A stretch of 64,000 nt of DNA from an uncultured Gammaproteobacteria bacterium (GTDB lineage Bacteria; Pseudomonadota; Gammaproteobacteria; Pseudomonadales; Pseudohongiellaceae). Below the pieces are notes generated by a model. That model did no database searches, was not told the origin of the DNA, and was given only the letters and a program-made list of their open reading frames with translations. How positions within the stretch are numbered: the first letter of the stretch is position 1; every line of letters starts with the position of its first letter. Both the position numbers and the translations under genes were made by a program. The stretch lies in the NCBI GenBank assembly GCA_913054495.1, contig CAJXIY010000001.1:1-64000 (forward strand). Direction: 5' to 3'. This document shows positions 18,070-27,435 of the stretch, piece by piece.

Positions 18070-19338
18070 TCACGTGAACAGGTCAAATGACTCGAAATCG
18101 CCATTGAGCAACTCGGCGGTGTCTCCGTGTCCTAACCATTCCTTGATCATGGTTCGATAGACCCGGCGGAAATCCGTGGTGTGGGGAAGGTTATCGCCTT
18201 CCGTCAACTGGGTCAGGCTTGGCAACTCACCATAGTGGCCGCCCTTCACCGTCTTGCCTACCACGAACATGGCGTTGGCAGCACCATGATCCGTGCCCAG
18301 GCTGACATTTTCCGGTACCCGGCGGCCAAATTCCGAGAAGATCATCAGGGCGACATCGTCGGCCCGGCCGATGCGTTCCAGGTCCTGCATAAATGCAGAC
18401 ACGGCGTCGGAGGTATAGGTCAATAATCTTCTATGCAAGTCGTTCTGGAACACATGGGTATCGAAGGCGTTGTTGCGGTACGAAACATAGTAAATGCGAG
18501 TTGGCATACCGGCATCCAGCAGTGATACGACCTTGGGCAGGTCCAGGCCATTAACGCCATAGTCCACCGGCGAGCTGTAGTTAGACCAGGCCTCACGCAC
18601 CAGCGCCGAGGCATCGTTGGCGCTGCGGGCGATATCCAACAGATATCGGCGTGATGGATTCCCGACCTCACCGACATCCGCGACCATGGCCAGGGCCTCT
18701 TTTTCTTCATAAAAGGACTCGCGCATGAATCTATTGGGCGCATCGAACACCACGGGTACATGTCTGGCACTGCGTACCGCCAGGGATTGCCGGGCACCGA
18801 TGTTGACCAGGTAGTTCGCAGGTGCGGCAGGCGCCATCGCATCCGCTAGTCGTCCGACCCAGCCGTAGGCTTCGCCACTGTTGGGCGCAGCGGTATGCCA
18901 GTAAGCCATCGAGGTAAAGTGCGAATAGGACGGGTTGTCGTAGCCGCAGCCATGGACGATGGCCATCTTGCCGTCCTTGTAGAGACGTTCGAAGCCGGCC
19001 ATTCCGGGATTGAGACCGAAGTGGTCATCGAGGATTCGTAATTCGTTCTTGGGCAGGCCGATGTTGGGTCGGTGTCGGTAATAGGCATCATCGCCGTAAG
19101 GCACCACCGTGTTGAGGCCATCATTACCGCCGGACAGTTCCAATATCACCAGCACTCTGCCGTTGGCCGCCGCCTGCGCCGCCGCTTCAGCGACGCGTCC
19201 AAACATCGAAGGCGCGACGAATGTCGAGCCCAGGGCGCCAATACCGAGTCCGAGGCCAGCCATGCCTCTTCGTAGCAGGTTTCTGCGATTCAGCGTGCGC
19301 TTAAACGGCTCGTCTCCAATCAGACTATGTTTCTTCAT
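18070..19338 (-). CDS. DUF1501 protein with Tat signal
   Basis: The 422-residue protein starts with a twin-arginine leader (RTLNRRNLLRRGMAGLGLG, Arg18-Arg19) followed by an A-rich hydrophobic stretch, so it is exported folded. The DUF1501 core shows VLVILELSGGNDGLNTVVPY near residue 62 and MIFSEFGRRVPENVSLGTDH near residue 335. The latter is the alkaline-phosphatase-superfamily-like metal site (E/D and DHG). DUF1501 proteins nearly always travel with DUF1800 proteins, as here (28 nt downstream of that gene). Their substrate is not established. Confidence 0.9.
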   Translation of the reverse strand: MKKHSLIGDEPFKRTLNRRNLLRRGMAGLGLGIGALGSTFVAPSMFGRVAEAAAQAAANGRVLVILELSGGNDGLNTVVPYGDDAYYRHRPNIGLPKNELRILDDHFGLNPGMAGFERLYKDGKMAIVHGCGYDNPSYSHFTSMAYWHTAAPNSGEAYGWVGRLADAMAPAAPANYLVNIGARQSLAVRSARHVPVVFDAPNRFMRESFYEEKEALAMVADVGEVGNPSRRYLLDIARSANDASALVREAWSNYSSPVDYGVNGLDLPKVVSLLDAGMPTRIYYVSYRNNAFDTHVFQNDLHRRLLTYTSDAVSAFMQDLERIGRADDVALMIFSEFGRRVPENVSLGTDHGAANAMFVVGKTVKGGHYGELPSLTQLTEGDNLPHTTDFRRVYRTMIKEWLGHGDTAELLNGDFESFDLFT

Positions 19339-19365
19339 AACATTCCTCTTATGCGTTTAAGCTGC

Positions 19366-21201
19366 TTAACCCAATTGGTATTCGGGCTGGCTCATGATCA
19401 GATGCAGCACCAGCCTCAGGGAATCTTCCATATAGGTCTGTGCGGAGTCGATATCCGAGGTGCCCAGGTCAGTATCGAGAAACCGGATTAACATCGCCCG
19501 GGAGTCGGCCCCCGGTGGCACTCGCATGAAGCGGGCAATAAAATAGTCGACGACTTCGCTGGTATTCTCTAGTCCCTGTTCCATAACCATCTGGCTCAGG
19601 TTGAGTCTGGCGGTGTGGCGCGGAATCGGCTTCACCCGCTCGATGGCCATCTGCCAACCGCGAAAGCTGCCATAGCGTGTATTGAAGTCTTCGTCACGGT
19701 CGGCCAGCATGTTGGATTCGGCCATGATACGACCATCACCGAGGGAGGACGGTTGCGTCGCCGCAGTGATGTCCATGCCCTGACGGATGCGATTGGAAAC
19801 ACTCTGGATTTCCCTGCTGCCGTTGCGTCGGTCTGGCGGAATAAAATTGATATCCGGGAACAGCACATCCCGAGCAAAATTACCTCGCTCCAGCAACAGC
19901 CCCGGTGTCACCCAACTACGACCTCCTGCCCATCCCGCGACCGTCGGCGGGCGGAACAACGACTGACTCAGGGCGCCGGTGGCGCGGTTGAAATCCGGCA
20001 CACCAGGCACCTTCTCCAGACCGAGTTTGCGATAGGTGGAGATTGCCAGTTGCACCGGAGACTTGATCTGGCTGCCGACGGATGCAGTACTGTAGAAATC
20101 CTTGGACATGAAGATGGTTTCAAGCAGCACAGCCACCTCGTAGTCTGCATCCCGCAAGATATCACCCAACTCGGCCGCAAGTTCTGCGTCGAGCTCCTGG
20201 CGCACAAAGTAGCGGTAGAGCTTGCCGGCGATATACTCGGCAGTCACTGGCTGTGCCATGATGAGGTCGATAATTTCGATACCGTCGAAGTCTCCGGCGT
20301 GGCCAAGAAACGTCTTCGAATCGCCGTCATGCAGATCTTCGTTGATCACGAAATCGAGGTCGACGTAGTTCCAGCCGGTGAAGGCACGAGCGGCCTCGCG
20401 GATATCGGTCTCGCTGTAGTTGCCCACACCCATGGTGAACAATTCCATGATTTCCCGGGCAAAATTCTCGTTCGGTGCGCCCTTGACATTGACGCCGGCA
20501 TCGAGGAAAGACAGCATCGCCGGATCCTGGGCAATCGCCACCATGAGGTCGCGGAAGCTACCGGTGCCCATTTCATGGAATAGCTCCAATTCCATCAGTA
20601 GTTTGCGGTAATCCCGGACCTTGCTTTCGTTGATCGCGTAATGCCCGTGCCAGAACAAGGCCATCTTTTCCTGCAGTGGACTGTTGGACGCGACCATCCG
20701 GTTTGCCCACCAGTAGGCCACGCGATTGGTCTCCAGCACGCTGGCACGCAGCCAATAGAAGAACTTGTTTACCACCGGTTGCAGCCGACGGTTGCCCGTG
20801 GCCTTGACCTTGATTCCCAGGGCCTCGCCGGTTGCCTTCGCCAGCTCGGTGGTGGCGGGTCGGCTAGGTGGAAAGGGTTCCAGCCCGGGATCATGAATAC
20901 CGGAATGCTCGAATGGCAGCAGATGGGAGTTATCGACGCCATCGAAATAGACCAGCCTGCGCACCGCCTCGGCTGGCGACATCGCGGCGAGGATGTCTAT
21001 CTGATCAGGGGTGCCGCCGAAGCCGGCACGTTCGAGCAGGTGCGCGGCCCGGTCGTAGTTCCAGGCTGTCAACCCAATCGGCGCGAGATCATCTTGCCAC
21101 GACGTAGCCCCGGTTTGCTGTGCAATGCCCGGCGCAGATGCCAGCGCCGTCATGAGTACGACGCTACTGAAGACAGTTATCGATTTCAGTCCTCGAAGCA
21201 T
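19366..21201 (-). CDS. DUF1800 exported protein
   Basis: The 611-residue protein (ATG 21201, preceded by GGATAGG; TTG 21216 is possible) has a signal peptide ending near GIAQQ. The DUF1800 pattern is complete: AAHLLERAGFGGTPDQIDIL, MALFWHGHYAINESKVRDYR, NENFAREIMELFTMGVGNY, EAARAFTGW, and FRPPTVAGWAGGRSWVTPG. It is first in a leftward unit with DUF1501 after a 27-nt gap, suggesting a translationally linked pair that works together outside the cytoplasm. The activity of the family is unknown. Confidence 0.9.
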   Translation of the reverse strand: MLRGLKSITVFSSVVLMTALASAPGIAQQTGATSWQDDLAPIGLTAWNYDRAAHLLERAGFGGTPDQIDILAAMSPAEAVRRLVYFDGVDNSHLLPFEHSGIHDPGLEPFPPSRPATTELAKATGEALGIKVKATGNRRLQPVVNKFFYWLRASVLETNRVAYWWANRMVASNSPLQEKMALFWHGHYAINESKVRDYRKLLMELELFHEMGTGSFRDLMVAIAQDPAMLSFLDAGVNVKGAPNENFAREIMELFTMGVGNYSETDIREAARAFTGWNYVDLDFVINEDLHDGDSKTFLGHAGDFDGIEIIDLIMAQPVTAEYIAGKLYRYFVRQELDAELAAELGDILRDADYEVAVLLETIFMSKDFYSTASVGSQIKSPVQLAISTYRKLGLEKVPGVPDFNRATGALSQSLFRPPTVAGWAGGRSWVTPGLLLERGNFARDVLFPDINFIPPDRRNGSREIQSVSNRIRQGMDITAATQPSSLGDGRIMAESNMLADRDEDFNTRYGSFRGWQMAIERVKPIPRHTARLNLSQMVMEQGLENTSEVVDYFIARFMRVPPGADSRAMLIRFLDTDLGTSDIDSAQTYMEDSLRLVLHLIMSQPEYQLG

Positions 21202-21364
21202 GGGGGACCTATCCAATTGTCACTGGGATCACATACTTTATGCTAATTCCGCAGGGTTGGGAATAAAATTAGGGACCCGGCATACAGCTTTAATGTAGGA
21301 CAGTTTTGTGCAAGTGTTATAACTTCGATGGTTCTGTGCCCTGCCGCAGCAGAAGGAGATTTCG

Positions 21365-22525
21365 ATGAGGGCGATTATTTCAAGAATTACGCTGATGGCG
21401 ATGTTCGCCTACACCACTGTAGCCGCCGCACAATCCGTTGGACTGGATCGATTCGATACCGTCTCAGCCGCTTCAGACTTTGCCGAAGCCATCGTGCAGG
21501 CCCGGGCAGAGATCCAGGTATTGATGGACGCCGGGGCGCCGGGGGTGTCCATTGCCGTGGGCGTCGACGAGCAGCTGATCTGGGCGGAGGGCTTTGGATA
21601 TGCCAATGTTGAGTTCAGGGTTCCCGCCACCCCACTGACCAAGTTTCGCATCGGCAGTGTGTCAAAATCCATGACCTCTATCGCCATGGCCTTACTCTAC
21701 GAACAGGGCGTTATCGATTTGGATGCCCCCATTCAAGCCTACCTGAGCGAGTTTCCTGTGAAGGAAAAAGGGCCGATTACCCTGCGTCTATTGGCGTCAC
21801 ACCGGGCCGGCGTGCGTCACTATTTGCCGGACGGGTCGGACAACTTCATCACCAAACACTACGACGACGTAGTGGATGCCTTGGAAATCTTCGCCGACGA
21901 TCCACTGCTGTCTGTTCCCGGCGACGAGTACTCCTATTCCAGCCACGGCTATGAGTTGTTGGCGGCGGCGCTGCAGGAGGCCAGCGGCCAGGATTTCCTC
22001 AGCCTGATGCGGGAACGGGTCTTCAGCCCACTCAATCTGATCGATACGGTTGCCGATCATACCGATTACGTCATCGCCAACCGAGCTGCACCGTACACCC
22101 GCAGAGCAGATGGCCGCCTGCGCAATGCACCTTACGTGGACAACAGTTACAAATGGGCCAGCGGCGGATTTATCTCCACAGCCTCGGACCTGGTGAAGTT
22201 CGGGTTTGGCGTTTTTAATAGCGGCATTATCAAGGCGGAAACCCTGGAACTGTTACTGGCGCCTCCACTGTTGCCGAACGGTACGATCGCCGATCAATCT
22301 TACGGCCTCGGCTGGGTAAGTTTTACTGAAGACGGTGCCTGGGTTGGTCACACCGGTGGTTCGGTCGGTGGCAATACACTGTTTATGGTGCATCCCGAAC
22401 AAAACGTCGTCGTTGCAGTGATTTGCAATCTCACCGGCTGTCTCGGTGCCAATCGCAATTTACGGGATATCGGGAATCTGTTTCTGGAGTTGGGAATGCA
22501 TAAGGACACCGTGCCCCATCTGTAG
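21365..22525 (+). CDS. Exported serine hydrolase, class C beta-lactamase/esterase family
   Basis: The 386-residue protein has a signal peptide (cleavage near AAAQS). It carries the catalytic S-x-x-K as Ser98-Val-Ser-Lys101 in FRIGSVSKSMTS. The second motif appears as YSYSSHGYELLAAALQEASG (Y-S-S rather than the usual Y-x-N), and the third as WVGHTGGSVGGN. This set fits serine esterases or D-amino-acid peptidases of the PF00144 family better than a true beta-lactamase. AGAAGGAG lies 8 nt before ATG 21365. The last base of its stop is shared with the GTG start of the next gene, so the two are likely coupled. Confidence 0.88.
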   Translation: MRAIISRITLMAMFAYTTVAAAQSVGLDRFDTVSAASDFAEAIVQARAEIQVLMDAGAPGVSIAVGVDEQLIWAEGFGYANVEFRVPATPLTKFRIGSVSKSMTSIAMALLYEQGVIDLDAPIQAYLSEFPVKEKGPITLRLLASHRAGVRHYLPDGSDNFITKHYDDVVDALEIFADDPLLSVPGDEYSYSSHGYELLAAALQEASGQDFLSLMRERVFSPLNLIDTVADHTDYVIANRAAPYTRRADGRLRNAPYVDNSYKWASGGFISTASDLVKFGFGVFNSGIIKAETLELLLAPPLLPNGTIADQSYGLGWVSFTEDGAWVGHTGGSVGGNTLFMVHPEQNVVVAVICNLTGCLGANRNLRDIGNLFLELGMHKDTVPHL

Positions 22526-23895
22526 TGAGTGAAGGAGAAAGGCGCATCGAGACAAAGCCTGACGCTGCAGCAATCCGCAAATTTGCCCTGCCTTCCCTGC
22601 TTGGCATCCTGACATTTCTGACACCCGTTCGCGTGGATGGAAACTGGACCATCCTCATGGGTCTGATCGCCGATACCGGGCGAGATCTTGTGGGCGCAGG
22701 GATGCCATGGGTCGTCTATGGATTGTTGTGCATCAGCGCAACCGGGTCGGTGTACGCGAAAACGCTGGGACGTAATCGACTGGCAACAGGATCACTGCCC
22801 GCCAGACTATTTCAGGTCGCGCCAACATGGGTAGGTTTGCGGCTTGCCGGATTCATCATGGGCACGATGACGATGTTTCAGATTGGCCCGGAGATGTTCT
22901 GGCACCCAATTACCGGTGGTACGGTGATGAACGAACTGGCGGTGAATATCGTGCCCATATTCCTCTTCGCTGGTCTATTAATGCCGTTCCTGACTGATTA
23001 CGGCCTGATGGAATTTATCGGCACGCTGGTGAAACGGCTGTTTCGTCGCCTGTTTACCTTGCCCGGGCGTTCCGCTATCGATGCCCTGGCGTCGTGGATG
23101 TCTTCTGCCCCGGTCGGTGTGCTCATAACCATTCGACAATATGTATCCGGACACTACACCGGCAGGGAGGCGGCGGTAATTGCGACGAATTTTTCTGTGG
23201 TTTCCGTGCCCTTCGCCCTGCTCGTGGCCAATACCGCCGGCGTCGGTCACCGCTTTCCCGAATACTATCTCGCCGTGGTGATCACCGGTGTGATAACGGC
23301 GATGATCATGCCGCGCATACCACCGCTATCGCGCTTCGAAGACACGCCATATGACAAGTTACATCCCCTGCGCGAGAAGCAAAGCAACGGTGATGAGTCT
23401 CTCATTCGCGAAGCCATGAACCTCGCAGCAAGTCGCGCGGCCCTGGCACCTCCATTGAGAGAGCAGTTGCGTACAGCCAGTGGCAACATACTCGATATCT
23501 GGTTTGGGCTGGTGCCTGCGGTGATCGCGGTTGGCGGGGCGGGGCTGATATTGGCAGAGTACACGCCGGTGCTTGGCATACTCACCGCACCCATCGTGCC
23601 GGTATTGGAGTTCTTCGGCTTACCCGAGGCATCCGCGGCTGCACCCGCACTGATCGCCGGTTTTCTCGATATGTTCCTGCCGGCGCTGATGGTGGCGAAT
23701 ATTGACGCCGAAATAACCCGCTTCGTCATCGCCGTGATTTCGGTGACGCAGCTCATCTACATGTCGGAAGTGGGTATCCTTATGATCAAGTGCGAGATTC
23801 CCCTGCGCTTCAGTCATCTGCTAGCTATTTTCCTGTTACGCACGCTTATCGGCTTACCGATCGTCATGGCATTTGCACGAATCGTTGTCTATTAA
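22525..23895 (+). CDS. YjiH-family membrane protein (nucleoside-recognition gate domains)
   Basis: The 456-residue protein has about ten hydrophobic segments and matches YjiH-like proteins: FALPSLLGILTFLTPV near residue 21, IDALASWMSSAPVGVLIT (gate domain 1), SVVSVPFALLVANTAGVGH, and a second gate-like region AAAPALIAGFLDMFLPALMV. Transport of an organic solute across the inner membrane is likely; the substrate is unknown. GTG 22525 is used because no ATG occurs before the first helix and it overlaps the previous stop by one base. Coupling to the exported serine hydrolase suggests uptake of the product released by that enzyme. Confidence 0.82.
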   Translation: MSEGERRIETKPDAAAIRKFALPSLLGILTFLTPVRVDGNWTILMGLIADTGRDLVGAGMPWVVYGLLCISATGSVYAKTLGRNRLATGSLPARLFQVAPTWVGLRLAGFIMGTMTMFQIGPEMFWHPITGGTVMNELAVNIVPIFLFAGLLMPFLTDYGLMEFIGTLVKRLFRRLFTLPGRSAIDALASWMSSAPVGVLITIRQYVSGHYTGREAAVIATNFSVVSVPFALLVANTAGVGHRFPEYYLAVVITGVITAMIMPRIPPLSRFEDTPYDKLHPLREKQSNGDESLIREAMNLAASRAALAPPLREQLRTASGNILDIWFGLVPAVIAVGGAGLILAEYTPVLGILTAPIVPVLEFFGLPEASAAAPALIAGFLDMFLPALMVANIDAEITRFVIAVISVTQLIYMSEVGILMIKCEIPLRFSHLLAIFLLRTLIGLPIVMAFARIVVY

Positions 23896-24100
23896 GAGGA
23901 AGTGACGATGCTTTTGGTGCCGGCGACTAGTGTTCTGTCCCCTCAATTTTTACCATGTGTTCCTCAGCTTCACGGGCCTGTGTGAGAGAGCAACTATCGA
24001 CTTTAACTGTACAGATACAAGCTTGTATTAAGTAACAAGTTAAAATATACAGAAGTGCGAGAGCACCTTCATTCGTCCAATTGTTAAGAATCGGCAATAT

Positions 24101-24117
24101 TGGGATCAGAGTAAAAA
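24101..24117 (+). repeat. Dispersed GGATCAGAGTAAAA element, copy 4
   Basis: TGGGATCAGAGTAAAAA matches the left arm of the element at 17240 except at one base of the core. It lies in the 256-nt gap between convergent genes, where a partial CTGTCCCC also occurs at 23936. Confidence 0.35.
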
Positions 24118-24151
24118 TTCTATGCTGAGCTGTTAACAGTCGCAGTGAGGA

Positions 24152-25291
24152 CTAACCTGACAATCTAATCACATCGCCCGCCATCGCAATTTCCGGATGA
24201 ACGTAGTCATAAGCTAACGCCTCCGCGACTGCCTCTACGGTCACCATGCCGTTATGAACATTGAGTCCATTCATCAGGTGCGCATCATTTGCGAGCGCCG
24301 CATCAATACCCTGATCAGCGAGTGCAATTACATAGGGTAGGGTGGCATTGGTCAGTGCGAGAGTTGCGGTACGCGCTACGCCACCAGGCATATTTGCCAC
24401 ACAGTAGTGGATTATGCCGTCGACAATATAGGTCGGATTCGTATGGGTGGTGGGTTTGCTAGTCTCGAAACATCCGCCCTGATCGATCGCTACATCCACC
24501 AGCACCGAGCCTGGTTTCATTAGCTTCAGCATCTCCCTGCTAACGAGCTTTGGAGCGGCCGCACCGGGAATCAGGACGGCGCCGATCACCAGGTCGGATA
24601 CGGCTAGCTGTTTTTCGATAGTTTCCGTGGTCGAGTAGAGAGTACTCAAGCGGTCACCATATAGATCATCGATTTCCTTGAGACGGTTGAGAGAACGGTC
24701 GAGGATTGTCACCTTGGCACCCATGCCGATGGCGATGCGAGCGGCATTAAGTCCGACTACACCACCACCAATAATTAGCACATTCGCCGCTTCGACACCG
24801 GGTACGCCACCCAACAGGATTCCAGCTCCACCCCGGGCTTTTTCGAGGCAATAAGCGCCTTCCTGTACCGACATGCGACCGGCAACTTCGCTCATCGGTG
24901 TGAGTAAGGGGAGACCACCGCTGTCATCGGTGACCGTTTCGTAGGCGATACAGGTGGCGCCGGATGCCACCAATAATCTGGTCTGCTCAGGATCCGGAGC
25001 AAGATGCAAATAGGTAAACAGAGTCTGCCGCGGGCGCAGCATTTTGCATTCTTCTGCTTGGGGCTCTTTCACCTTAATAATCAACTCGGCACGGTCGAAG
25101 ATCTGTTTGGGATCTGCAACTATCTCAGCCCCCGCGTTTCGATACTGCTCATCGTCGAATCCAACACCCTCACCGCCGCCTCGTTGAACCAGCAACTGGT
25201 GTCCACGTTTGCTCAATTCTCGCGCGCCCGCAGGAGTGAGGCCGATACGATATTCCAGATTCTTGATTTCTTTGGGGACCCCAATCAGCAT
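24152..25291 (-). CDS. ald: Alanine dehydrogenase
   Basis: This enzyme catalyses NAD-dependent deamination of L-alanine to pyruvate and ammonia. The 379-residue protein has the classic opening [20 protein letters not shown], the substrate-binding [20 protein letters not shown], and the NAD-binding [20 protein letters not shown] near residue 168. [18 protein letters not shown] and [20 protein letters not shown] follow near the C-terminus. The length and motifs are normal. It is divergent from an Lrp-type regulator across 154 nt, the usual arrangement for Lrp-activated ald. Confidence 0.95.
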   Translation of the reverse strand: MLIGVPKEIKNLEYRIGLTPAGARELSKRGHQLLVQRGGGEGVGFDDEQYRNAGAEIVADPKQIFDRAELIIKVKEPQAEECKMLRPRQTLFTYLHLAPDPEQTRLLVASGATCIAYETVTDDSGGLPLLTPMSEVAGRMSVQEGAYCLEKARGGAGILLGGVPGVEAANVLIIGGGVVGLNAARIAIGMGAKVTILDRSLNRLKEIDDLYGDRLSTLYSTTETIEKQLAVSDLVIGAVLIPGAAAPKLVSREMLKLMKPGSVLVDVAIDQGGCFETSKPTTHTNPTYIVDGIIHYCVANMPGGVARTATLALTNATLPYVIALADQGIDAALANDAHLMNGLNVHNGMVTVEAVAEALAYDYVHPEIAMAGDVIRLSG

Positions 25292-25445
25292 GATTACCCT
25301 CCTACGGGTACCGAGTTGCGTTCTCGGTTACCAAAGATTATATAAAACAAGCCACAGAACATTTTGCTTATTTCTTTGTAAATATGATAGATAACAGAAT
25401 ATAAACCTGTATAAATAGCATATTGCAGGATAATATACTGATGCT
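25292..25445. promoter_or_regulatory. AT-rich divergent promoter region between ald and the Lrp-type gene
   Basis: The 154-nt gap is markedly AT-rich and contains TATTTCTTTGTAAATATGATAG and ATAATATACTGATGC, typical of Lrp-family binding regions. No single operator could be fixed by eye. Confidence 0.45.
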
Positions 25446-25928
25446 ATGCAGTTACTCGATAAATATGAGCTAGACAGCATCGATAGAAAAATCCTTCGAG
25501 AGCTACAAAAAGAGGGAAGAATTACCTATGCAGAACTGGCCAGGCGAGTAGGCCTATCCACCAGTCCCTGCCTGGAACGGGTTAAGCGCATGGAGCGCGA
25601 GGGAGTCATCAGAGGCTACACTACCTTACTCAATCCGGCTCGCTTGGGTGCCAATCTGGTAGTCTTTGTACAAATCCGACTGCAGCGAACATCCCAAGAC
25701 ATCTTCGAGAAATTCAAACAAGCAGCGATCGACCTGGAAGAGGTGCAGGAGTGCTACCTGGTTTCTGGTAACTTCGATTACTTGATCAAAGCGCGCGTGC
25801 CCGATATGGACGCCTATCGGAAATTGCTGGGAACTACGCTGCTGACATTGCCTGGCGTTCAGGAATCAACCAGCTATGTGGTGATGGAACTGGTGAAAGA
25901 AACAATGAATATTCCCATTCCCCACTAA
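25446..25928 (+). CDS. Lrp/AsnC-family transcription regulator
   Basis: The 160-residue protein has the full Lrp layout. The N-terminal helix-turn-helix reads LDSIDRKILRELQKEGRITY and AELARRVGLSTSPCLERVKR (residues 9-50). A RAM/ACT-like effector domain spans about 65-155 and contains VQECYLVSGNFDYLIKARVP. Members sense amino acids and control adjacent genes. It is divergent from ald, so activation of ald by alanine is the best inference. The GFA-type gene starts 13 nt downstream and is probably co-transcribed. Confidence 0.93.
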   Translation: MQLLDKYELDSIDRKILRELQKEGRITYAELARRVGLSTSPCLERVKRMEREGVIRGYTTLLNPARLGANLVVFVQIRLQRTSQDIFEKFKQAAIDLEEVQECYLVSGNFDYLIKARVPDMDAYRKLLGTTLLTLPGVQESTSYVVMELVKETMNIPIPH

Positions 25929-25941
25929 CAGGAGCACGATC

Positions 25942-26346
25942 ATGATAACTGGCAAGTGTGCATGCGCCATGGTGCAGTACGAAGTGCAGGCGGAGCTTTT
26001 GGATCTGTGCCACTGTCATTGTTCGATATGCAGGAAGATCCACGGTGCTGCGTTCGCTACCTGGGGAGGAATTGCTCGTGACAAATTCGTTTTTATGTCT
26101 GGTGGAGACAGCGTAAAAACCTATGCATTTTCTGAAGATTCAGACAGTATCTTCTGCGGCAACTGTAGTTCTACTTTGCTGGTAGACTACAAGCCGGATG
26201 CCGAGATGCTTTACCTCGCGATGGGTACCATCGACGGTGATGTGAAATGCCCGACTGGTTTGCATCAATACGTAGGCTCCAAGGCCCCCTGGTTTACCAT
26301 CTGTGACGAGTTGCCACAATACATTGAAGAGCCAGATATCCAGTAA
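25942..26346 (+). CDS. GFA-family zinc-binding protein (glutathione-dependent formaldehyde-activating-like)
   Basis: The 134-residue protein has the GFA/CENP-V pattern of cysteine pairs: CACAMVQY near the start, CHCSICRKIHGAAFATW (residues about 32-48) and FCGNCSSTL (about 70-78), which bind two zinc ions. In other members it may aid capture of formaldehyde by glutathione, but many family members have no proven activity. It follows the Lrp-type gene by 13 nt with AGGAG before ATG 25942 and precedes a propeller-like gene on the same strand. Confidence 0.9.
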   Translation: MITGKCACAMVQYEVQAELLDLCHCHCSICRKIHGAAFATWGGIARDKFVFMSGGDSVKTYAFSEDSDSIFCGNCSSTLLVDYKPDAEMLYLAMGTIDGDVKCPTGLHQYVGSKAPWFTICDELPQYIEEPDIQ

Positions 26347-26384
26347 TATTTGGTAAATTGGTCGAGGTATCCCGAAGGAGAGGG

Positions 26385-27320
26385 ATGAAAATAGAATTAC
26401 CGAAATTTATTGCAACATCTGTGGTGCGCGGCAGTAAAAAAGGCGAGAGTCATGGCGGTGTCTTTACCCTCGATTTTGAACGCCAGACGGCAGAGCAGCA
26501 TGTGGATTGGAACACCGGCGATATCGATTTCTCTGGTCGGGGTGCGGACCGGGGGCTTCGAGGTATTAGCTTCGATGGCGATGATATATACATTGCCGCG
26601 TCCGACGAATTGTTCTGTTACAACCGGGAATTCGTCGTGCAGCGGTCCTGGCGCAATCGCTACCTCAAGCACTGTCATGAGATTTGCCGCAAAGACCGCA
26701 AGATTTTTTTGACATCGACCGGTCACGATTGCCTGCTGGTATTCGATATAGATGAAGAAGAGTTCAGCTGGGGTTTTCATATACAAAAGCAACAAGGGCA
26801 GTGGTCCGGATTTGCTTTTGACCCGCTAGGCGAATATGGACCACGGGCTATTAACGAACAACATATCAACATGGTGCATGTTGATTCCAGTGGAATTTAT
26901 TTGAGCGGGCTTCGTACCGAAGCGCTGCTGCATATCAATAGTCGTGATGAGGTGAATGCAGTGTGTGGCCTACCCGCTGGGACTCACAACGCCAGGCCAT
27001 TTAATGATGGTGTTATCTTTAACGATACCGCCAACGACTGCCTGCGTATTGTGCCCCGTCATGGAGCTCAACGAGCCTTTAAGATACGCAGCTACGAACC
27101 CAATGAGATCCGTTATGATGGCATCGATGATTCCAAGATTGCTCGTCAGGGATTTGGGCGGGGCCTGTGTGTTGTCGATGACCGATTCGTGGCAGGTGGC
27201 TCATCGCCATCGACTGTAACGCTCTACGACCTGCAAACCGATCAGGTGGCGAGCTCCGTCAACATGACGATGGATATTCGCAATGCCATCCACGGGTTGG
27301 AGGTCTGGCCCTTCGCTTGA
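26385..27320 (+). CDS. Cytoplasmic propeller-like protein, DUF4915-like
   Basis: The 311-residue protein has no signal peptide. Repeated short beta segments (DRGLRGISFDGDDIYIAASD, KHCHEICRKDRKIFLTSTGH, INEQHINMVHVDSSGIYLSG, ARPFNDGVIFNDTANDCLRI) suggest a beta-propeller. The CHE, H-I-N and H-N-A-R conserved polar groups recall DUF4915/TIGR03032 proteins, whose function is unknown. ATG 26385 is chosen because GGAGAGGG stands immediately upstream; the open frame extends to 26358 but lacks a site there. It is likely in one unit with the Lrp-type and GFA genes. Confidence 0.78.
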   Translation: MKIELPKFIATSVVRGSKKGESHGGVFTLDFERQTAEQHVDWNTGDIDFSGRGADRGLRGISFDGDDIYIAASDELFCYNREFVVQRSWRNRYLKHCHEICRKDRKIFLTSTGHDCLLVFDIDEEEFSWGFHIQKQQGQWSGFAFDPLGEYGPRAINEQHINMVHVDSSGIYLSGLRTEALLHINSRDEVNAVCGLPAGTHNARPFNDGVIFNDTANDCLRIVPRHGAQRAFKIRSYEPNEIRYDGIDDSKIARQGFGRGLCVVDDRFVAGGSSPSTVTLYDLQTDQVASSVNMTMDIRNAIHGLEVWPFA

Positions 27321-27378
27321 TTCGATAGCCATCTTCAAGACGCAATTGATTGAGCCATTGAGCTCTGCCAAACAGAAA

Positions 27379-27404
27379 GGCCGGGATTTCCCCCGGCCTC
27401 TTTG
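27379..27404. terminator. Bidirectional terminator between convergent genes
   Basis: GGCCGGG (27379-27385) and CCCGGCC (27392-27398) form a perfect 7-bp GC stem around a 6-nt loop, followed by TCTTTGCTT. On the opposite strand the stem is followed by TTTCTGTTT. It sits between the convergent propeller-like and TonB-receptor genes. Confidence 0.8.
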
Positions 27405-27435
27405 CTTCACGAAAACATTGGAACTTGTTCAGAGA

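Noticed and set aside
19615-20583. Long 322-codon open frame on the plus strand inside the DUF1800 gene
   Set aside because: It is antisense to a well-supported DUF1800 gene and has no protein-like features. It is a GC-driven shadow.
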